A DNA stretch of 64,000 bases, from positions 1 through 64,000 of the forward strand of contig JBFMGQ010000008.1 of assembly GCA_040752515.1 (NCBI GenBank). Reading direction: 5' to 3'. Under the pieces are notes generated by a model. The model saw only the letters and a list, made by a program, of their open reading frames with translations. It did no database searches and was not told where the DNA came from. This stretch comes from Tenuifilum sp040752515. Its GTDB lineage: Bacteria > Bacteroidota > Bacteroidia > Bacteroidales > Tenuifilaceae. Positions 62,441 to 64,000 of the stretch are shown here, piece after piece. The position numbers and the translations under genes were made by a program. Every line of letters starts with the position of its first letter. The first letter of the stretch is position 1.

Positions 62441-63277
62441 CTATACCTGCATGGTAAAAATCCGTTGCCTGATGATTTGGATCGATTTGGCTATAAGGTA
62501 AAAGGCCATCATGGTAATAATGATAGTTGCTCCCGAGGGAACATTCAACTTAAACGAAATGGCTATTCCTGCAACAATCGAAATTAAACTTATGAGCGTT
62601 GATAGTAAAATTATCTTTTTAAACCTATGCGATACAATATTGGCAATATTAGCTGGAATGGTAAGCAATGAAATGATAAGAATGATTCCCACCGCCCTTA
62701 TGGCAAAAACTATCGATAGAGCGATGAGAATGGCCAATGAATAACCAATAAACTTTACTGGAACATTTTGAGTTTTGGCAAAATCGCTATCGAAAGCCAC
62801 AAAAAGAATAGGGTAATAGAAAGCTACAAAAAACAAAAGGGTTAATCCGGCAAGGATTAGTAATAGCAAAATATCGGTTTTTGAAATGGTTAGGATACTG
62901 CCAAACAGGAACGACATCAGATTTGGAGCGTAGCCCGGGGTAAGGAATACAAAAAGAATACCCACAGCCATGCCAAATGACCATAGCATGCCAATTGCGG
63001 AGTCCTCTCGCAGTGTTCGTCCCTGCGATAAATACTCAAGCCCCAAAGCTGATAATACGGAAAAAACCGAGGCTCCCAGTATTGGATTTAATCCAAGATA
63101 CCAAGCAATGCCTATGCCTCCAAACGATGCGTGAGTTATACCTCCGCTCAAAAAGACCAACCGCCTCACCACAATATATGATCCTATAAATCCGGTTATT
63201 ACCGATAGTAAAACTGCTGCCAATAAAGCATTTTGAATAAAGGTGTACCGAAAGAACTGTGTAACGGTCTCAAGCAT
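62441..63277 (-). CDS. Metal ABC transporter permease (ZnuB/MntB type)
   Basis: A 278-residue inner-membrane permease with eight to nine helices. 'RYTFIQNALLAAVLLSVITG' is the start, 'RRLVFLSGGITHASFGGIGI' the family signature, and 'IISLLTIPANIANIVSHRFK' the coupling segment. ATG 63277 (MLETVTQFFR) fits the family; the frame to 63361 would overlap the ATPase gene. Zinc or manganese uptake is likely; a substrate-binding protein is not in the window. Confidence 0.92.
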   Translation of the reverse strand: MLETVTQFFRYTFIQNALLAAVLLSVITGFIGSYIVVRRLVFLSGGITHASFGGIGIAWYLGLNPILGASVFSVLSALGLEYLSQGRTLREDSAIGMLWSFGMAVGILFVFLTPGYAPNLMSFLFGSILTISKTDILLLLILAGLTLLFFVAFYYPILFVAFDSDFAKTQNVPVKFIGYSLAILIALSIVFAIRAVGIILIISLLTIPANIANIVSHRFKKIILLSTLISLISIVAGIAISFKLNVPSGATIIITMMAFYLIAKSIQIIRQRIFTMQV

Positions 63278-63287
63278 AACAGGTTTA

Positions 63288-64000
63288 TTAATGTTGATGG
63301 TTGTGTTGGTTTTCCTTACTGTGATCGAGCAAAACGGTGTGGGGTATTGGCCCATGGGCAATTATCTGAATTGGGCAGTTGTATGCAGCCAGTTGCTCAT
63401 TGGTTATTTGGTTCGATTGATGGTAAAAAAGTGTTCCATTCACGCATGCTATAGTTTTAACATACGTAGTAATGGTGCCCAAATCGTGCGATACCATAAG
63501 AATGGCCATTTGCTCGTTCAGCTTACGGAGCATTTCGTAAAGTTCGCCCTCAAATTTACTATCAACATAGGTATTGGGCTCATCCAAAATAAGTACCTGC
63601 GGGTCCGATATCAGCGCGCGGCAAAGCAACGCCCGTTGCAGCTGCCCACCCGAAAGCTGTCCAATGCTTTTATTTTGAAGATGATCGATCCCCACCCGTT
63701 TCATTAGGTCAAGGGCAATTCCTTTCTGTTGACGGCTGTAGCCACCAAAAAGTCCTTTTTTCTCCAAAAGACCCGATAGCACAACCTCTTTTACCGATAC
63801 GGGAAAATTTTTATCGATCTGGCTTGCCTGGGGCAGGTAGCCTATAAGAGAACCATTACCCTTGGTGTGAAAAATAACCTCGCCACTAAAGGGCTTCAGC
63901 TGACCTATTATCAGTTTAATCAGGGTGGTTTTACCACCACCATTAGGGCCAATTATTCCTATAAAATCGTTAGTGTTGATGGTAAGGCTAACGTTACGTA
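63288..64000 (-). CDS. Metal ABC transporter ATP-binding protein, N-terminus beyond the edge
   Basis: 237 residues are visible, continuing past 64000. Walker A 'IGPNGGGKTTLIKL' is near the edge, Q-loop 'IGYLPQASQIDKNFPVSV', signature 'LSGGQLQRALLCRALI', Walker B 'VLILDEPNTYVDSK' (Asn where most ABC proteins have Thr) and 'LMVSHDLGTI'. The C-terminus is His-rich ('HSKENQHNHQH'), often seen in zinc transporters. It is 10 bp upstream of the permease gene. Confidence 0.93.
   Translation of the reverse strand, partial: RNVSLTINTNDFIGIIGPNGGGKTTLIKLIIGQLKPFSGEVIFHTKGNGSLIGYLPQASQIDKNFPVSVKEVVLSGLLEKKGLFGGYSRQQKGIALDLMKRVGIDHLQNKSIGQLSGGQLQRALLCRALISDPQVLILDEPNTYVDSKFEGELYEMLRKLNEQMAILMVSHDLGTITTYVKTIACVNGTLFYHQSNQITNEQLAAYNCPIQIIAHGPIPHTVLLDHSKENQHNHQH

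Noticed and set aside
63288..63782. ABC ATPase starting at an internal GTG (63782)
   Set aside because: The frame continues to the window edge with an intact Walker A, so the gene is simply cut by the boundary.
1..64000. CRISPR array
   Set aside because: The tandem-like repeats seen are either heptamers or two to three 150 bp copies; no regularly spaced 24-40 bp repeats with unique spacers and no cas genes.

Overview
The window looks like a chromosomal segment of a Bacteroidota genome, most likely an anaerobic Bacteroidales-type organism. I base this on Bacteroidota families (DUF4270, DUF4834, C-GCAxxG-C-C, a short GT5 'glycogen synthase', a TonB receptor with a carboxypeptidase-regulatory-like N-terminus), on promoters of the TTG-N17-20-TAnnTTTG type, on weak Shine-Dalgarno sites, and on a tungsten-type aldehyde oxidoreductase and a [4Fe-4S] serine dehydratase. 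The genus cannot be fixed from sequence alone.

Layout. 1-115: end of an IS3-like element leaving the left edge. 189-31034: mostly housekeeping genes in short operons. These are a YhbP-like flavin-fold protein and an SDR; lgt; metK with a SAM-II-type riboswitch; panC-panD with a UPF0104 membrane protein, divergent from a GT5-like gene, a DUF4270 lipoprotein and glmS; a TPR lipoprotein divergent from a Wzi-like barrel; a sugar transferase; sdaA; a ROK kinase with DUF4834 and DUF3352/propeller genes; ileS; a DksA-like gene; lspA-purE-tsaC; DUF2461-rlpA-DUF2147-comF; tRNA-Lys(CTT); rfbB.

31035-37762 is an AT-rich accessory island. Three attC-like imperfect palindromes separate an outer-membrane-type orphan, a decayed thioredoxin-family gene, and a 4 kb unit. 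That unit holds a TonB receptor and a divergent lipoprotein with a duplicated oxidoreductase-molybdopterin-like fold behind a palindromic operator. The arrangement resembles integron gene cassettes, but no integrase lies in the window. 37763-39916 encodes a tungsten-type aldehyde oxidoreductase.

40243-46986 is a TetR-controlled RND efflux operon (TolC, adaptor, pump) that ends in a small PII-like protein. 47344-64000 is again mostly core: galM, an FtsB/DivIC-like gene overlapping a ThiS-like gene, an M23/LysM peptidase, an orphan sigma-54 response regulator, a YIP1 protein convergent with a large ABC/permease fusion, an unknown lipoprotein, dnaG, lpdA, a C-GCAxxG-C-C protein, and a zinc/manganese-type ABC transporter cut by the right edge.

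The long gaps (for example 48923-49717 and 50576-51370) carry degenerate intergenic repeats, including a 150 bp direct duplication. The strongest candidates for something new are the attC-like cassette array with its TonB-receptor/lipoprotein module, the SAM-II riboswitch before metK, the PII-like partner of the efflux pump, and the orphan ThiS overlapping a division gene.
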